Notes: generated from the sequence alone by a model not told the origin. A DNA stretch of 29,502 bases from GWA1-54-12 sp964489845 (GCA_964489845.1 CAZAZV010000009.1:1-29502), one strand, 5' to 3'. Counted from the first letter of the stretch, positions 1 to 6,788 are shown. Numbers and translations: made by a program.

Positions 1-2243
1 CTCTTGGAAACCGTCCCACCATATGTGACATTGCCACCAACGTTCAGATTGCCAGTAACAGCCTCGTCTCCGTTCACGGTGAGTTTGTCCCACACGCCAA
101 CCTGCCTTACTCCGCCGGCGGAGGTATTGCCTACTATCATAAGCGCCTGGTAGGTCCCGTTGTCGTTATAGATGGCGGCACCGCCGTCGCCCGTTCCGTA
201 TGCAGACCAGGCGGCATAGTTGGGGGTGAGACCATAGTTGCCACCGATGGCTCCGCCGGTCACCGTCAGCCTATAGCCCGGAGTGTACGTCCCCCCGATG
301 CCGACGTTCCCGGCATATGCGCCTTGGAGACCGACATACATCGTGGTTGCCGCGCCATTATAGTTCTGGAAGTAATAGCCAGTATTACCTGCAACGTTCA
401 GTGAGCGGTAGGCACCATTCGAAGCATCTTGATAATACCCCGCAGCGATGTTTGACCCAAGGATTGCGCTTGCACCCGCGGTCACGGTACCGCTGACACC
501 AGCGTTGCCATTCACCGTGAGCCCCGCGAATGTCGGGGAGTTGCCGGTCCCGAGATTCTGGTTTATGGTGTACGCCGTGATGTTTGACGAATTGCCTGTT
601 ACATTTATTCCCCAGGTACCACTCGCGCCGCCACCCGTGAGAGTTGGGGCATACGAGCCGTAGTTACCCGAATTCAACATGGTGTACCAAGGGTTCCACG
701 TACTGTCTATACCGTTCCTGATGCTCAAGTATGGAATGCCAGACGCATTCGTGCCAGGCGAGTCGAATGCGATCTGGTACGAAGCATCTCCAGTACTACC
801 GCTCGTGCCATCATACGGCGCGTACGTCATCAGGCCGGAATAGTTACCTCCGCCATTCGCGGTGTTCGCGTTGACGAAGTCAAACCTCACCCCATGCGGA
901 CTCGTTGTCGGCAATTTTGTCGCCGCATTCCGATCACCATCCGGTCCGTTCACAAAATTCGTGGCACCCGAGGTCAAACTCGCAGCTGTGCCTGTCAATC
1001 CACTCCCACTGCCGGAGAGCGAGGCGGCGGTAAACGTTCCGGCAATCTGCATGTTGCCCGTGTTCCCCAAAGCGGCGATCGGGGCAATTCCAAGCTGTCC
1101 CCACGTCCACCCGCGTCCAGCGGTGCTGTTCATACTCATTTTGATGGAATAGTCCGTTACCGGACCATAGTCGTATTCCGCACCGGACCCCATATATATC
1201 TTATAATTCGTGCAGTCAGCCCAAAAACATATGCCGTTCCCGGTTCCAGCGACAACTTTCAAATTCACAAATGTCGGGCTGTCGGTCGTCTGCACGTTCT
1301 GGTTCATGGCATAGAGCTCATTTGCCCCCTGGCCGGTGTTGATTGAGCCGACATTCAGGGAGCCGGAGATGTATGCATTGCCGACGACGGTCAAGGGGTA
1401 TGCAGGAGTGGTCGTGGCGATGCCGATGTTGCCGCCAGAGCCCGAAATGATTCCCCCACCACTGCCGAGCTTGATGGAACCAACTGTGCTGTTCTGAGCC
1501 CCATACACGCCCATCGTGTTTGCGACGTTGATATCGTAGAGACATGTGTCGTCGCCACCGCAGAAGTACGCCGCACCATTCGCATTAGCATAGACCGTGC
1601 CCGTTGAACGGATGTTCCCCGTTACATCCAGGGGATAACTTGGTGCCGCGTTTCCCACTCCCACCCTCCCGTTCGTGGCGTCCACGAAGAGAACGGGGTT
1701 GGTGTTCCCCGCCAACTGGAAGGTGTAGTTGCCTTTGTTCGAAAGGGAACCGAAAACGCCCGGCGTGATTTGTCCCGCGTTCACTGTCGCGGTTCCTGTG
1801 AAGCCGGTCGTTTGCGTCGAGCCGTCGGGAAAGACAAGTCCGGCGCCTGAATTAAACTGAACGTTCGTTGACGTGCCGACGATGAGACCTGCGGGGAAAT
1901 TCGGAATATCACCCGTTGCGCCGATGTTCACTGCGTGGGCGGAGGAGGCGAGGAGGAATACACTCAGTACAGAGAGTAATACTATCGGAAATCGCATTCG
2001 GTAAGTTCTCGAAGTCGGACTTCCTGCGGAGAAATTTGGAAGTCCGATTTCACCGAATACGTTTTCCTCACGGAAGTACGACTTCCAGGAGGCAAAAGAT
2101 TGGAAGTCGGACTTCCTGCGGAGAAGTTCGGAAGTCCGACTTCCCGGAAGAAGTCCGACTTCACCAAATGCGTCTTCCTCATGGAAGAGGAACTTCCCCT
2201 TCGCCTCTTTGCCCCTACGTACGTTCACGCCTTTTTCTTTCAT
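1..2243 (-). CDS. Large tail-fibre-like secreted surface protein, partial (3' end outside window)
   Basis: The minus frame is open from an ATG at 2243 to the window edge, about 747 codons without a stop. An ATG at 1997 begins a clear signal peptide (MRFPIVLL, then a hydrophobic stretch ending AHA). The 82 codons before it are also open and are built mostly from palindromic repeats. I chose 2243 because a TATAAT box lies 8 nt upstream; 1997 is the alternative. The mature part is rich in Gly, Asn, Thr and Ser and repeats fibre-like units such as SPTFxxLxVxGN, VTGNLNVGGNV and YPLTVVGNAYISG. A knob-like segment lies near residues 425-500 (NFVNGPDGD to WNPWYTML). These resemble phage tail fibres and the large surface proteins of Parcubacteria. 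Role inferred: secreted, attachment-like. The export model is uncertain because starting at 2243 places the signal peptide about 80 residues inside the protein. Confidence 0.8.
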   Translation of the reverse strand, partial: MKEKGVNVRRGKEAKGKFLFHEEDAFGEVGLLPGSRTSELLRRKSDFQSFASWKSYFREENVFGEIGLPNFSAGSPTSRTYRMRFPIVLLSVLSVFLLASSAHAVNIGATGDIPNFPAGLIVGTSTNVQFNSGAGLVFPDGSTQTTGFTGTATVNAGQITPGVFGSLSNKGNYTFQLAGNTNPVLFVDATNGRVGVGNAAPSYPLDVTGNIRSTGTVYANANGAAYFCGGDDTCLYDINVANTMGVYGAQNSTVGSIKLGSGGGIISGSGGNIGIATTTPAYPLTVVGNAYISGSLNVGSINTGQGANELYAMNQNVQTTDSPTFVNLKVVAGTGNGICFWADCTNYKIYMGSGAEYDYGPVTDYSIKMSMNSTAGRGWTWGQLGIAPIAALGNTGNMQIAGTFTAASLSGSGSGLTGTAASLTSGATNFVNGPDGDRNAATKLPTTSPHGVRFDFVNANTANGGGNYSGLMTYAPYDGTSGSTGDASYQIAFDSPGTNASGIPYLSIRNGIDSTWNPWYTMLNSGNYGSYAPTLTGGGASGTWGINVTGNSSNITAYTINQNLGTGNSPTFAGLTVNGNAGVSGTVTAGASAILGSNIAAGYYQDASNGAYRSLNVAGNTGYYFQNYNGAATTMYVGLQGAYAGNVGIGGTYTPGYRLTVTGGAIGGNYGLTPNYAAWSAYGTGDGGAAIYNDNGTYQALMIVGNTSAGGVRQVGVWDKLTVNGDEAVTGNLNVGGNVTYGGTVSK
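2011..2197. repeat. Cluster of palindromic repeats inside the fibre reading frame
   Basis: Two near-identical 41-nt palindromic units lie at 2011-2051 and 2103-2143; they differ at three positions. Each has arms GAAGTCGGACTTC and GGAAGTCCGAYTTC around a TGCGGAGAA centre. Each is followed by a second related hairpin unit (2038-2086 and 2146-2197) ending in CCTCAYGGAAG and ACTTCC. The whole block is an open reading frame in phase with the fibre gene and encodes duplicated peptides (FHEEDAFGEVGL and FREENVFGEIGL). A shortened relative lies upstream of rpsF at 7663-7698. This is an insertional palindromic element family; the mobilising enzyme is not in the window. Confidence 0.85.
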
Positions 2244-2251
2244 TTACGATT

Positions 2252-2262
2252 ATTATAGCACA
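2252..2262 (-). promoter_or_regulatory. Extended -10 promoter of the fibre gene
   Basis: On the minus strand this reads TGTGCTATAAT, an extended -10 (TGn before TATAAT). No -35 hexamer is visible 17 nt upstream. Exactly 8 nt separate the box from the ATG at 2243, so transcription would start at or within about 2 nt of the start codon, giving a leaderless mRNA. The same TGTGCTATRAT plus 8 nt layout precedes the response regulator at 27519. Confidence 0.65.
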
Positions 2263-2280
2263 ACGGCTCCCCGGAGGGGC

Positions 2281-2289
2281 TGTGGATAA
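2281..2289 (-). promoter_or_regulatory. DnaA-box-like 9-mer
   Basis: Perfect match to TTATCCACA on the minus strand, between the rseP stop and the fibre promoter, and followed by GCCCC as at 3603-3611. Two more perfect copies lie in the 39-bp inverted repeats at 3576-3614 and 4919-4957. DnaA binding is inferred only from the consensus. Confidence 0.45.
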
Positions 2290-2295
2290 GGTTCG

Positions 2296-3381
2296 TCAGA
2301 AAACGAACTGCTTCAAATCCTTGAAGGTTACCATGAGCATCAAAAGAATGAGCACGGCGAAGCCGGCGGTGTTGAACCACACCTGAACTTTCGACGAGAG
2401 CGGTTTTCCTTTCAGTTTCTCGATTCCCACGAAGAGCAGCCGCCCGCCGTCGAGCGCCGGAAACGGGATAAGGTTCAGCACGGCGAGGTTCACGGAAATG
2501 ATTGCGAAGAGCTGGATGAGGTATAGCAGGCCGAGCGTCCCAACCGAGCGCGCGATAACGAAGACGCCGATGGGACCCGACACTTCGGAGAGCGCTTCCT
2601 TCCCCGCGAATGCCTGTACGATGATGTGCCATAGGCCCGCGGCGACGGCGGCGAATGTTTCCCCTGTCGTGGCGAGCGCCTGCCCGACGCCGCGAATGAA
2701 TCCCATCCCCTTCACGCCAATATCCACAAGTTCAACGCCGAGCGCGCCTTGCCCCGCCGGCGGGCTTGTCCGCCCCGCAAGCGTTACATCGAACTCTCTG
2801 CCGTCGCGCTCGAGCGTAAGCGTCACGGGTTCCGTGGGGTTCGTCTTCACAAGATTCAGAAAATCATCGAGCGAGACCGGCTTCCCCAGCACGACATCGC
2901 CTTTTTGCGCGTTCATTATGATGTCCCCCTGGCGCAGACCAGCGGTTGCCGCCGGAGAACCCGCATCCGCCTGGGAAATGACGACGTACGAAGGAATGCC
3001 GTGCGAGAACACAACCGCGAAAAGCACCCATGCAAAAAGCATATTCATGATGACACCGGCGAGGAGGGTGACTGTTTTCTTCCACGCGGGCTGGGAGAGG
3101 AAACCGGGAGCGGGATTAAGCTTGGAAGCGAAACTTCCACGCTCTCGCGATTGAGGTTTCGCTTCCTCGAATTCACCCGCCAACTTCACGAAGCCGCCGA
3201 AGGGAAGCGCGTTGATGCTGTATGTCGTCTCTTTCCCCTTAATGCGGATGAGACGCGGCGGAAACCCGATGCCGAACTCGTCCACTTTCACGCCCGTGAG
3301 CTTCGCGGCGAAGAAGTGCCCCGCCTCGTGGACGAGGATTAAGAGCGATATGGCGATGATGATGAGAAGTATAGTCATCAT
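2296..3381 (-). CDS. rseP: Site-2 membrane metalloprotease, RseP/RIP family (M50)
   Basis: 361 residues, cutting substrates inside the membrane. The catalytic zinc motif HEAGH is at residues 18-22 within the first membrane segment. A central PDZ-like region (about 120-220, with GLRQGDIIM) follows, and the second active-site motif LIPFPALDGGR lies near residue 310 between C-terminal membrane helices. Length and order fit the family. I chose the ATG at 3381, which overlaps the stop of the upstream 63-residue gene (TAATG); a second in-frame ATG follows at once. An extension further upstream has no support. Residues 72-86 (EEAKPQSRERGSFAS), just before the conserved PAWKK...LLAGVIMN helix, are encoded by an imperfect palindrome at 3124-3166 and look like an in-frame insertion. 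Substrate unknown. It is the last gene of the mreB-holB-frr run. Confidence 0.92.
   Translation of the reverse strand: MMTILLIIIAISLLILVHEAGHFFAAKLTGVKVDEFGIGFPPRLIRIKGKETTYSINALPFGGFVKLAGEFEEAKPQSRERGSFASKLNPAPGFLSQPAWKKTVTLLAGVIMNMLFAWVLFAVVFSHGIPSYVVISQADAGSPAATAGLRQGDIIMNAQKGDVVLGKPVSLDDFLNLVKTNPTEPVTLTLERDGREFDVTLAGRTSPPAGQGALGVELVDIGVKGMGFIRGVGQALATTGETFAAVAAGLWHIIVQAFAGKEALSEVSGPIGVFVIARSVGTLGLLYLIQLFAIISVNLAVLNLIPFPALDGGRLLFVGIEKLKGKPLSSKVQVWFNTAGFAVLILLMLMVTFKDLKQFVF
3124..3166. repeat. Palindromic element inside rseP
   Basis: Arms GGAAGCGAAACTTC (3124-3137) and GAGGTTTCGCTTCC (3153-3166) pair at 13 of 14 positions around a 15-nt spacer. The element lies in frame and encodes RseP residues 72-86, in a region whose length varies in the family. 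It resembles the other GGAA...TTCC palindromes of the window in size and terminal bases, but has a different inner arm. Confidence 0.6.
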
Positions 3382-3572
3382 TACAGTCCTAGTTTGTGGA
3401 AGAAATCCACGATCTGCGTACCGATGGACGATGTCGCGACATTCGAAGCCGTATTCACGGCGGTCGGCGCCTGTCCCTGCAGCCAATCGCCCAGATTCTT
3501 GCCCGTGATGATGAAGTAGAGCGCCGCCGCGATACCGATGACGATGATGAGTTTAATGAAGAGTTTCAGCAT
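3381..3572 (-). CDS. Small single-span membrane protein, unknown function
   Basis: 63 residues. A hydrophobic helix (residues 4-24, LFIKLIIVIGIAAALYFIITG) is followed by a polar Ala/Thr/Ser/Asn-rich tail ending FFHKLGL. No family recognised. The ATG at 3572 sits 5 nt downstream of a 23-nt perfect palindrome (3578-3600), and its stop overlaps the rseP start (TAATG), so the two are probably translationally coupled. A small partner of the RseP-like protease is possible but speculative. There is no Shine-Dalgarno: the start is preceded by ATAATTGGT. Confidence 0.65.
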   Translation of the reverse strand: MLKLFIKLIIVIGIAAALYFIITGKNLGDWLQGQAPTAVNTASNVATSSIGTQIVDFFHKLGL

Positions 3573-3575
3573 ACC

Positions 3576-3614
3576 AATTATGGGTATCCGATACCCATAA
3601 AGTTATCCACAGCC
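3576..3614. repeat. 39-bp inverted repeat copy 1, with palindrome and DnaA-box-like site
   Basis: Identical, in reverse orientation, to 4919-4957. Contains the 23-nt palindrome TTATGGGTATC-C-GATACCCATAA (3578-3600, 11-bp arms) and the 9-mer TTATCCACA (3603-3611). It fills the gap between the frr stop and the start of the small membrane protein. The pair brackets frr and holB. No U-tract follows the hairpin on the minus strand, so it is not a typical intrinsic terminator. Confidence 0.85.
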
Positions 3615-3620
3615 CCTTTG

Positions 3621-4169
3621 TTATTCATTGATTTCGGCCTCTTTTTTCTTGAATATATCTTCTATTTCCTGATTCAATTTGTCGGTCGCTTTCTGTATCC
3701 CTTCTTCCAAGCGGAACTTCTCATCTTCCGAAATGCCTCCTCCTTTCCCCTCTTCGGCGATTTCCTTACGCTCCTCGTCGCGGAGAGCGCGAATCTGCAC
3801 GCGGTATTCCTCGGTAAGTTTCTTGATTGCCTTCAAGAGCTCCCCGCGCCGCTCGTGCGAAAGCTCCGGCAGAAACACGCGGATGGTTTGACCCTCTACG
3901 TTCGGCGAGAGCCCAAGGTTTGACGCCTCGATGCCCTTCGCCACTTTCGATACCGCCTCTTTGTCCCACACCTGAATGAAGAGTTCGCGCGGCGAACGTA
4001 CCTGAACCGATGCCACATGCTTCACCTGCGTGGGGGTGCCGTAATAGTCCACGGTAATATCTTCCACGAGCCCCGCGTGCGCCCGATTGGCACGAATGGA
4101 ACGGAGCTCGTCACGGAGCGCCTCGATAATCTTCCGCCCCCTCTCTTCGAATCTCTGCATCACTTCCAT
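3621..4169 (-). CDS. frr: Ribosome recycling factor
   Basis: 182 residues, the usual length. With EF-G it splits post-termination ribosomes. The N-terminal part has LRDELRSIRANRAHAGLVEDITVDYYGTP (written with its conserved RANRA and YYGTPT elements), followed by the SVQVRSPRELFIQVWDKE stretch and the NxxGLSPNxxGxxIRVFLPxLSxERR core. The C-terminus is a charged helical region that closes the three-helix bundle. The start ATG at 4169 overlaps the end of holB by 10 nt. Only a weak GAGG lies upstream, too close to the ATG to be a good Shine-Dalgarno. Confidence 0.97.
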   Translation of the reverse strand: MEVMQRFEERGRKIIEALRDELRSIRANRAHAGLVEDITVDYYGTPTQVKHVASVQVRSPRELFIQVWDKEAVSKVAKGIEASNLGLSPNVEGQTIRVFLPELSHERRGELLKAIKKLTEEYRVQIRALRDEERKEIAEEGKGGGISEDEKFRLEEGIQKATDKLNQEIEDIFKKKEAEINE

Positions 4170-4912
4170 GCCTCTATTATATACTGTATCGCTTTCTCTT
4201 GAAGCTTTTGGTTCAGATTGTAGCGGGAGAGCTCCATCTGCTTGCGCAGGAGCTTGCGGATGAGCGGAGCGTTCCGCTTTCTACTCTCTTCGTATTTACG
4301 GAGCATAAGGGCTTCCAGTTTCACGGAGAGGTTGTCGTCCGGCGACGGATGTCGGGCCTCCCGGGGGAAAGCCGACATCTTCAATATCGGGAAATACACG
4401 GGCATCAGGCGCGAAGCGAGGGCGGGAGGAAGCACGTTTTCTTGCGGTGCGATGAAGATGAGAAGCGTCGCGGAGGGCGCGTCTTCCGTGAGCTTCAGCG
4501 CGCTCGCTGCCGCCTCGGCAGTGAGGAGCTCGGCGTGGTTTACGACAATCGTTCGGCGACCTAGGATAATTCCATCGGAAATCGGGTTTCCGGGGGGAAT
4601 TCCGATTTCCTTGTTCGCCTTATGAAACGGTTTCTGGTATGCGAAATCCCGCGCCTCGCGGACGGCGTCTATGCCGATTACGTTGTCCGTGGGGGTAATC
4701 AGGAGAACGTCAAGAAGAGGGGGAAAAAATAGAGCAACTTCTTTCTCGGCACCGGGTTCAGCTCCTCCGTCCGGCCACTCGCCGCGCTCGAGAAAAACGG
4801 AAAGTTCCTGCGCGAAGGCATATGCCGCCGCCGTGTCACCGAAAAAGAGGTATGCATGGCGGAGCTTGTCCTGCGCAATGAGATTTTCGAAAAGTGTTTT
4901 TTTGTTGGGCAC
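4160..4912 (-). CDS. holB: DNA polymerase III delta'-like clamp-loader subunit
   Basis: 250 residues. The opening FENLIAQDKLRHAYLFFGD matches the start of delta' and tau AAA+ modules. Residues after 130 (AELLTAEAAASALKLTEDAPSATLLIF, then ENVLPPALASRLMPVYFP) match the region around the sensor-1/SRC area, here with SRLMP in place of SRCQ. No Walker A motif is present (GDTAAAYAF), as in the non-hydrolysing delta' subunit. Start is GTG at 4912. Two palindromes lie inside the gene in frame: 4577-4610 (residues 101-112, IPPGNPISD) and 4348-4379 (residues 178-189). The first interrupts the usual HKANKEIGI-to-VVV transition. Role inferred: loading the sliding clamp. Identification as delta' rather than another AAA+ relative is fairly secure from the motif order. 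Confidence 0.82.
   Translation of the reverse strand: MPNKKTLFENLIAQDKLRHAYLFFGDTAAAYAFAQELSVFLERGEWPDGGAEPGAEKEVALFFPPLLDVLLITPTDNVIGIDAVREARDFAYQKPFHKANKEIGIPPGNPISDGIILGRRTIVVNHAELLTAEAAASALKLTEDAPSATLLIFIAPQENVLPPALASRLMPVYFPILKMSAFPREARHPSPDDNLSVKLEALMLRKYEESRKRNAPLIRKLLRKQMELSRYNLNQKLQEKAIQYIIEAWK
4348..4379. repeat. Palindromic element inside holB (second)
   Basis: Ends GATGTCGG and CCGACATC pair perfectly; the inner arms (GCCTCCC and GGGAAAG) pair partly. 32 nt long, in frame, encoding about residues 178-189 (MSAFPREARHPS). The outer arm GATGTCGG recurs in the palindrome within the 16S intron (28361-28400). Confidence 0.55.
4577..4610. repeat. Palindromic element inside holB (first)
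   Basis: Arms GGAAATCGGGTTTCC and GGAATTCCGATTTCC are inverted copies with two mismatches around a GGGG centre. In frame, it encodes about residues 101-112. The conserved flanks on both sides continue across it, which suggests an inserted segment that kept the frame. Confidence 0.65.
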
Positions 4913-4918
4913 TCTTCT

Positions 4919-4957
4919 GGCTGTGGATAACTTTATGGGTATCCGATACCCATAATT
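4919..4957. repeat. 39-bp inverted repeat copy 2, with palindrome and DnaA-box-like site
   Basis: Perfect reverse complement of 3576-3614. The palindrome is at 4934-4956 and the DnaA-box-like 9-mer at 4922-4930 (minus strand). It lies between the mreB stop and the holB GTG start, ending 7 nt before the start codon. Confidence 0.85.
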
Positions 4958-4958
4958 T

Positions 4959-5966
4959 CTATCGTTTATTCAAAAGGGTACGCTTGTAGACGTTCAGATG
5001 GCTCAAGACGGTTGCGGTGCCGCGCGAGACGCAGAAGAACGGGTCTTCCGCACGATAGGCGGTCACGCCGAGCGAGCGGGCGAAGAATGAATCGATTTCC
5101 CGCAGGAGCGCGCTGCCGCCCGAGAGAATAATTCCCCGCTCCATGATATCCGCGGCGAGTTCCGGCGGCGTTACATTAAAGACGGATTGCACTTCGTTCA
5201 CGATGTCCACGAGGTGCGGATTAATCGCGCCCGCGATTTCGTCGGAGTTGATAATCAAGTCCTTCGGCAAACCGGAGGCGAGGTCGCGCCCGCGCACCTT
5301 GATTTCCCGCACATCCTTGGTCTGGAGCGCCGTCCCGATCGCGATTTTGATATTCTCCGCCGTCGATTCGCCGATAACGAGCCCGTACTTCTTCTTGATG
5401 TAGTCCCCTATGGAGCGGTCGAAAAGCGTCCCCGCGACGCGCAAACTCGACCATGCGACGATGCCGCCCAGGGAAATAACGGCGACCTCTGTCGTCCCGC
5501 CGCCGATATTCACGATCATATTGCCTTCCGACGAATGAATCGGTATGCCTGCGCCGAGCGCCGCGAGGAGCGGTTCTTTCACGAGATGCACTTCGCGCGC
5601 ACCGCCTTCCTTCGCCGCGTTCAACACCGCCCGGAACTCCGTCGACGTAATGCCGGCGGGGACGGAAATGACGACATCGGGACGAAATACATTGAATCTC
5701 CCGATGCTCTTGCCGATAAAATACTTCAGCATCCGCTGGGTGACATAGTAGTCGGCAATGACGCCTTCTTTGAGCGGGCGGTACGTCACAATGTCTTCCG
5801 GCGTGCGCCCCACCATTTCTTTCGCTTCCGCACCGACGGCGAGCACGACGTCATCCGGCTTGCGAATCGCTACGACGGTCGGTTCATTGATGATGATGCC
5901 TTTGTCGGGAGAGAATACGAGCGTGTTCGTCGTTCCTAAATCGATGCCAAGCTGACGAGTAAACAT
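4959..5966 (-). CDS. mreB: Rod-shape-determining actin homologue MreB
   Basis: 335 residues, full length. The phosphate-1 motif GIDLGTTNTLVF is at residues 8-19, PxVxSVPAGIT lies in the middle, phosphate-2 is NIGGGTTEVAVISLGGIV, and the adenosine motif IILSGGSALL is near residue 275. It forms ATP-dependent filaments under the inner membrane that guide wall synthesis with RodA, which is also encoded in this window (15467-16537). The ATG at 5966 lies 8 nt after a TACTAT box with a TTGCTA -35 at 17-nt spacing, so the mRNA is probably leaderless; no Shine-Dalgarno is present. First gene of the mreB-holB-frr-63aa-rseP run. Confidence 0.97.
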   Translation of the reverse strand: MFTRQLGIDLGTTNTLVFSPDKGIIINEPTVVAIRKPDDVVLAVGAEAKEMVGRTPEDIVTYRPLKEGVIADYYVTQRMLKYFIGKSIGRFNVFRPDVVISVPAGITSTEFRAVLNAAKEGGAREVHLVKEPLLAALGAGIPIHSSEGNMIVNIGGGTTEVAVISLGGIVAWSSLRVAGTLFDRSIGDYIKKKYGLVIGESTAENIKIAIGTALQTKDVREIKVRGRDLASGLPKDLIINSDEIAGAINPHLVDIVNEVQSVFNVTPPELAADIMERGIILSGGSALLREIDSFFARSLGVTAYRAEDPFFCVSRGTATVLSHLNVYKRTLLNKR

Positions 5967-5974
5967 ACACCCGT

Positions 5975-6003
5975 ATAGTACTGGGAAAACATCGGTTTAG
6001 CAA
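5975..6003 (-). promoter_or_regulatory. mreB promoter
   Basis: Minus strand: TTGCTA (5998-6003), 17-nt spacer, TACTAT (5975-5980). Eight nt separate the -10 box from the mreB ATG, so the start site should fall on or next to the start codon. Confidence 0.65.
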
Positions 6004-6010
6004 ATAAATG

Positions 6011-6034
6011 GGGCTTGGATACACATCCAAGCCC
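6011..6034 (-). terminator. Intrinsic terminator after the 6070-6666 gene
   Basis: Perfect 10-bp stem GGGCTTGGAT / ATCCAAGCCC with a 4-nt loop. On the minus strand it is followed by CCATTTATTTG, a moderately U-rich tail. It lies about 35 nt after the stop codon and just upstream of the mreB promoter. Confidence 0.75.
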
Positions 6035-6069
6035 TTGTCCGAGTCATCGGCTCTCCGCCCCGACTCTTG

Positions 6070-6666
6070 TTACGCCACTGCCCTGCCGAGGGTTGCTCTT
6101 CTGCAAAGCGCTTCGGCGATTTCCAGGTCCGGGAAGACGCACATCTTCAGAAATTCCTGCTGTCTTTCCGAGAAGAGAACATGCATTCTTCCTTCCTGTC
6201 CGCAGTCCACGTAGTACACGTTTTCCTTCCAGGTATCCCCTGGCAGGTACACGAATACTCCCCCTCGCTCGCCGCGGAACTCCACGAGCTGCTCGTACCA
6301 CACGGCACCTTTTATGGTTTTGCAGATGCCCTCCGTGAGTATCTGGTACTCGCTCCCCCTCGTCGGCTTGAAGACCGGTACTCCCAGCGCGGTACTGCCG
6401 TCGCAATTCCTGCCGACGCCCCGCACCACGCCGAGCCAGCCGTCCTCTTGTCCCCATCGCTCGGGGACGATGTGGACCTCGCTCAAGCCGCGCCGGGCAT
6501 CCCTTTCGGATTGATAGCCGATGCGCGCTCCTTCCCGCAGCAGCTCAGTTTTTGTTATCAAGACACGCGTCTTGCCCATGCCACTGCCGAGAGCGAGCAC
6601 GTCTCTCCGTTCCCCCCAACCCGGAATCAGAAACTTCTCAACAGACCATTCACCGAAGCTTTTCAC
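6070..6666 (-). CDS. Hypothetical protein, unrecognised
   Basis: 198 residues from a GTG at 6666. No signal peptide or membrane helix is evident; the sequence is mixed and probably cytoplasmic. I do not recognise a family. LALGSGMGKT near residue 30 looks like a P-loop but lacks the GxxxxGK spacing, so I do not call an ATPase. Gly- and Trp-rich segments follow, such as ERWGQEDGWLGVVRGVG, with four scattered cysteines. It is unusual here in having a textbook AAGGAGG Shine-Dalgarno 5 nt before the start, a good promoter (6700-6728) and its own terminator (6011-6034), so it is a monocistronic unit. The overlapping plus-strand ORF (6067-6684) has less protein-like composition and no such signals. 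Confidence 0.7.
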   Translation of the reverse strand: MKSFGEWSVEKFLIPGWGERRDVLALGSGMGKTRVLITKTELLREGARIGYQSERDARRGLSEVHIVPERWGQEDGWLGVVRGVGRNCDGSTALGVPVFKPTRGSEYQILTEGICKTIKGAVWYEQLVEFRGERGGVFVYLPGDTWKENVYYVDCGQEGRMHVLFSERQQEFLKMCVFPDLEIAEALCRRATLGRAVA

Positions 6667-6671
6667 GGCTT

Positions 6672-6678
6672 CCTCCTT
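6672..6678 (-). promoter_or_regulatory. Strong Shine-Dalgarno of the 6070-6666 gene
   Basis: AAGGAGG on the minus strand, 5 nt before GTG. It fixes the start codon. It is the only full-strength Shine-Dalgarno I find in the window, which matters because the 16S tail here lacks the matching anti-Shine-Dalgarno. Confidence 0.6.
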
Positions 6679-6699
6679 GGATGAAAAGGTTCTTGTATT

Positions 6700-6728
6700 A
6701 TTAAAACAATAAAACAGCTAGCGGTCAA
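6700..6728 (-). promoter_or_regulatory. Promoter of the 6070-6666 gene
   Basis: TTGACC (6723-6728) and TTTAAT (6700-6705) with a 17-nt spacer on the minus strand. It lies directly downstream of the rpsI terminator and gives a leader of roughly 27 nt. Confidence 0.65.
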
Positions 6729-6732
6729 ATCA

Positions 6733-6768
6733 AAAATGAAGTGAATGAAGTCCGACTTCATTCACTTC
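6733..6768 (-). terminator. Intrinsic terminator after rpsI
   Basis: A 31-nt palindrome (6738-6768) with perfect 15-bp arms GAAGTGAATGAAGTC / GACTTCATTCACTTC and a 1-nt centre, followed on the minus strand by TTTTTG. The centre AAGTCCGACTT matches the core of the window's palindromic repeats. It closes the long rodA-rpoBC-rpsF-rpsI run. Confidence 0.85.
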
Positions 6769-6788
6769 ACTCATTTTCTTAGCGGAAG

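Noticed and set aside
2011..2197. CRISPR array
   Set aside because: The repeats are palindromic, too few, unevenly spaced and coding; there are no spacers of constant length and no cas genes.
2281..4930. Replication origin, from three DnaA-box-like sites
   Set aside because: The sites are 1.3 kb apart in separate gene gaps, with no AT-rich unwinding region and no dnaA or dnaN nearby.
6067..6684. Plus-strand ORF overlapping the 6070-6666 gene
   Set aside because: The minus-strand frame has promoter, AAGGAGG, start and terminator in the right order; the plus frame has none.
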